Origin: Puniceicoccales bacterium
GTDB lineage: Bacteria; Verrucomicrobiota; Verrucomicrobiae; Opitutales; LL51
Direction of reading: 5' to 3'
NCBI GenBank assembly: GCA_031259625.1
Contig: JAIRLG010000052.1
Location: 1-5,207, forward strand
DNA: 5,207 nucleotides
Each line of letters begins with the position of its first letter. The first letter of the stretch is position 1. This document shows positions 5,093 through 5,207 of the stretch, piece by piece. The notes under the pieces are model-generated. The model was given only the letters and a program-made list of their open reading frames with translations. It was not told the origin of the DNA and searched no databases. A program made the translations under genes and the position numbers.

Positions 5093-5207
5093 CTACCTGC
5101 TTTCCTTCAGCGCGTGGCGAAGGAGAAGCTCCGTCGAGGCCTGCTCGCCCAGGACTTGGGAGGCTTTCAGAATAACTTTTTCCGCATCCGGCGTTTTGTA
5201 GCCCAGG
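5093..5207 (-). CDS. ruvA: RuvA C-terminal domain, Holliday junction branch migration subunit (partial, 3' end only)
   Basis: Only the last 37 codons and the TAG stop are inside the window; the gene continues past the right edge. RuvA is the four-way-junction binding subunit that loads the RuvB helicase during recombinational repair in the cytoplasm. The visible peptide starts LGYKTPDAEK and ends LLLRHALKESR. It matches the family's domain III, the small three-helix domain that contacts RuvB: an LGYK turn, then an acidic/Ala helix, then the AS-x-E-x-L-x-R-x-AL helix that ends most RuvA proteins. The stop lies 391 bases before the next gene's start on the same strand. An open frame on the opposite strand (ATG at 5012) is a shadow of this one. 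I am confident because several family-specific positions agree in a short stretch, although the first two domains cannot be seen. Confidence 0.9.
   Translation of the reverse strand, partial: LGYKTPDAEKVILKASQVLGEQASTELLLRHALKESR

Noticed and set aside
5012..5207. Plus-strand ATG frame open to the right edge, preceded by TATAAT
   Set aside because: It is antisense to the ruvA 3' end, whose minus-strand translation is clearly family-like; the plus-strand peptide is not recognisable.
4825..5207. Functional link between ruvA and the neighbouring four-way junction repeats
   Set aside because: RuvA does bind four-way junctions, so the neighbourhood is tempting, but the same repeat also lies beside unrelated genes here; adjacency is best read as chance.

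Overview
All three genes I can support read on the minus strand, from right to left. They are the last codons of ruvA (cut by the right edge), a five-pass membrane phosphoglycerol transferase of the LTA synthase/MdoB sulfatase fold, and a secreted protein with ankyrin repeats. The DNA is GC-rich. Shine-Dalgarno signals are weak or absent, the gaps are long (391 and 460 bases), and an LtaS-type enzyme sits beside an exported ankyrin protein. This would fit a GC-rich Gram-negative such as a member of the Planctomycetes-Verrucomicrobia group, but that placement is a guess; nothing here fixes the taxon.

The gaps hold the striking content. Each contains a palindromic block of about 128 bases that folds into the same four-arm cloverleaf: a closing stem of 12-14 bp, a short hairpin, a hairpin of about 20 bp and a hairpin of 16-17 bp, with the arms capped by three-base loops. 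Copies A (465-594), B (2357-2483) and C (4825-4952) are homologous and lie in the same orientation. Base-pair changes between them are compensatory, so the structure has been conserved while the sequence drifted. A fourth block, D (282-414), has the same layout but almost unrelated sequence and sits 50 bases from copy A.

Region by region (plus-strand coordinates): 1-280 is non-coding as far as I can tell, with a degenerate 7-bp repeat and a 16-mer that recurs before the transferase gene; 282-414 is cloverleaf D; 465-594 is cloverleaf A, ending two bases from the ankyrin gene's stop codon; 597-2207 is the ankyrin gene; 2208-2667 is a gap with cloverleaf B, a possible transposon end and a 27-bp tandem repeat; 2668-4701 is the transferase gene; 4702-5092 is a gap with cloverleaf C; 5093-5207 is the 3' end of ruvA.

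The genes show no obvious shared pathway. RuvA is housekeeping recombination machinery, while the other two products are predicted to act in or beyond the inner membrane. The repeat family is the best candidate for something undescribed. It may be a REP/MITE-like mobile or processed DNA element, or a structured element of 3' and 5' untranslated RNA. The sequence alone does not decide between these.
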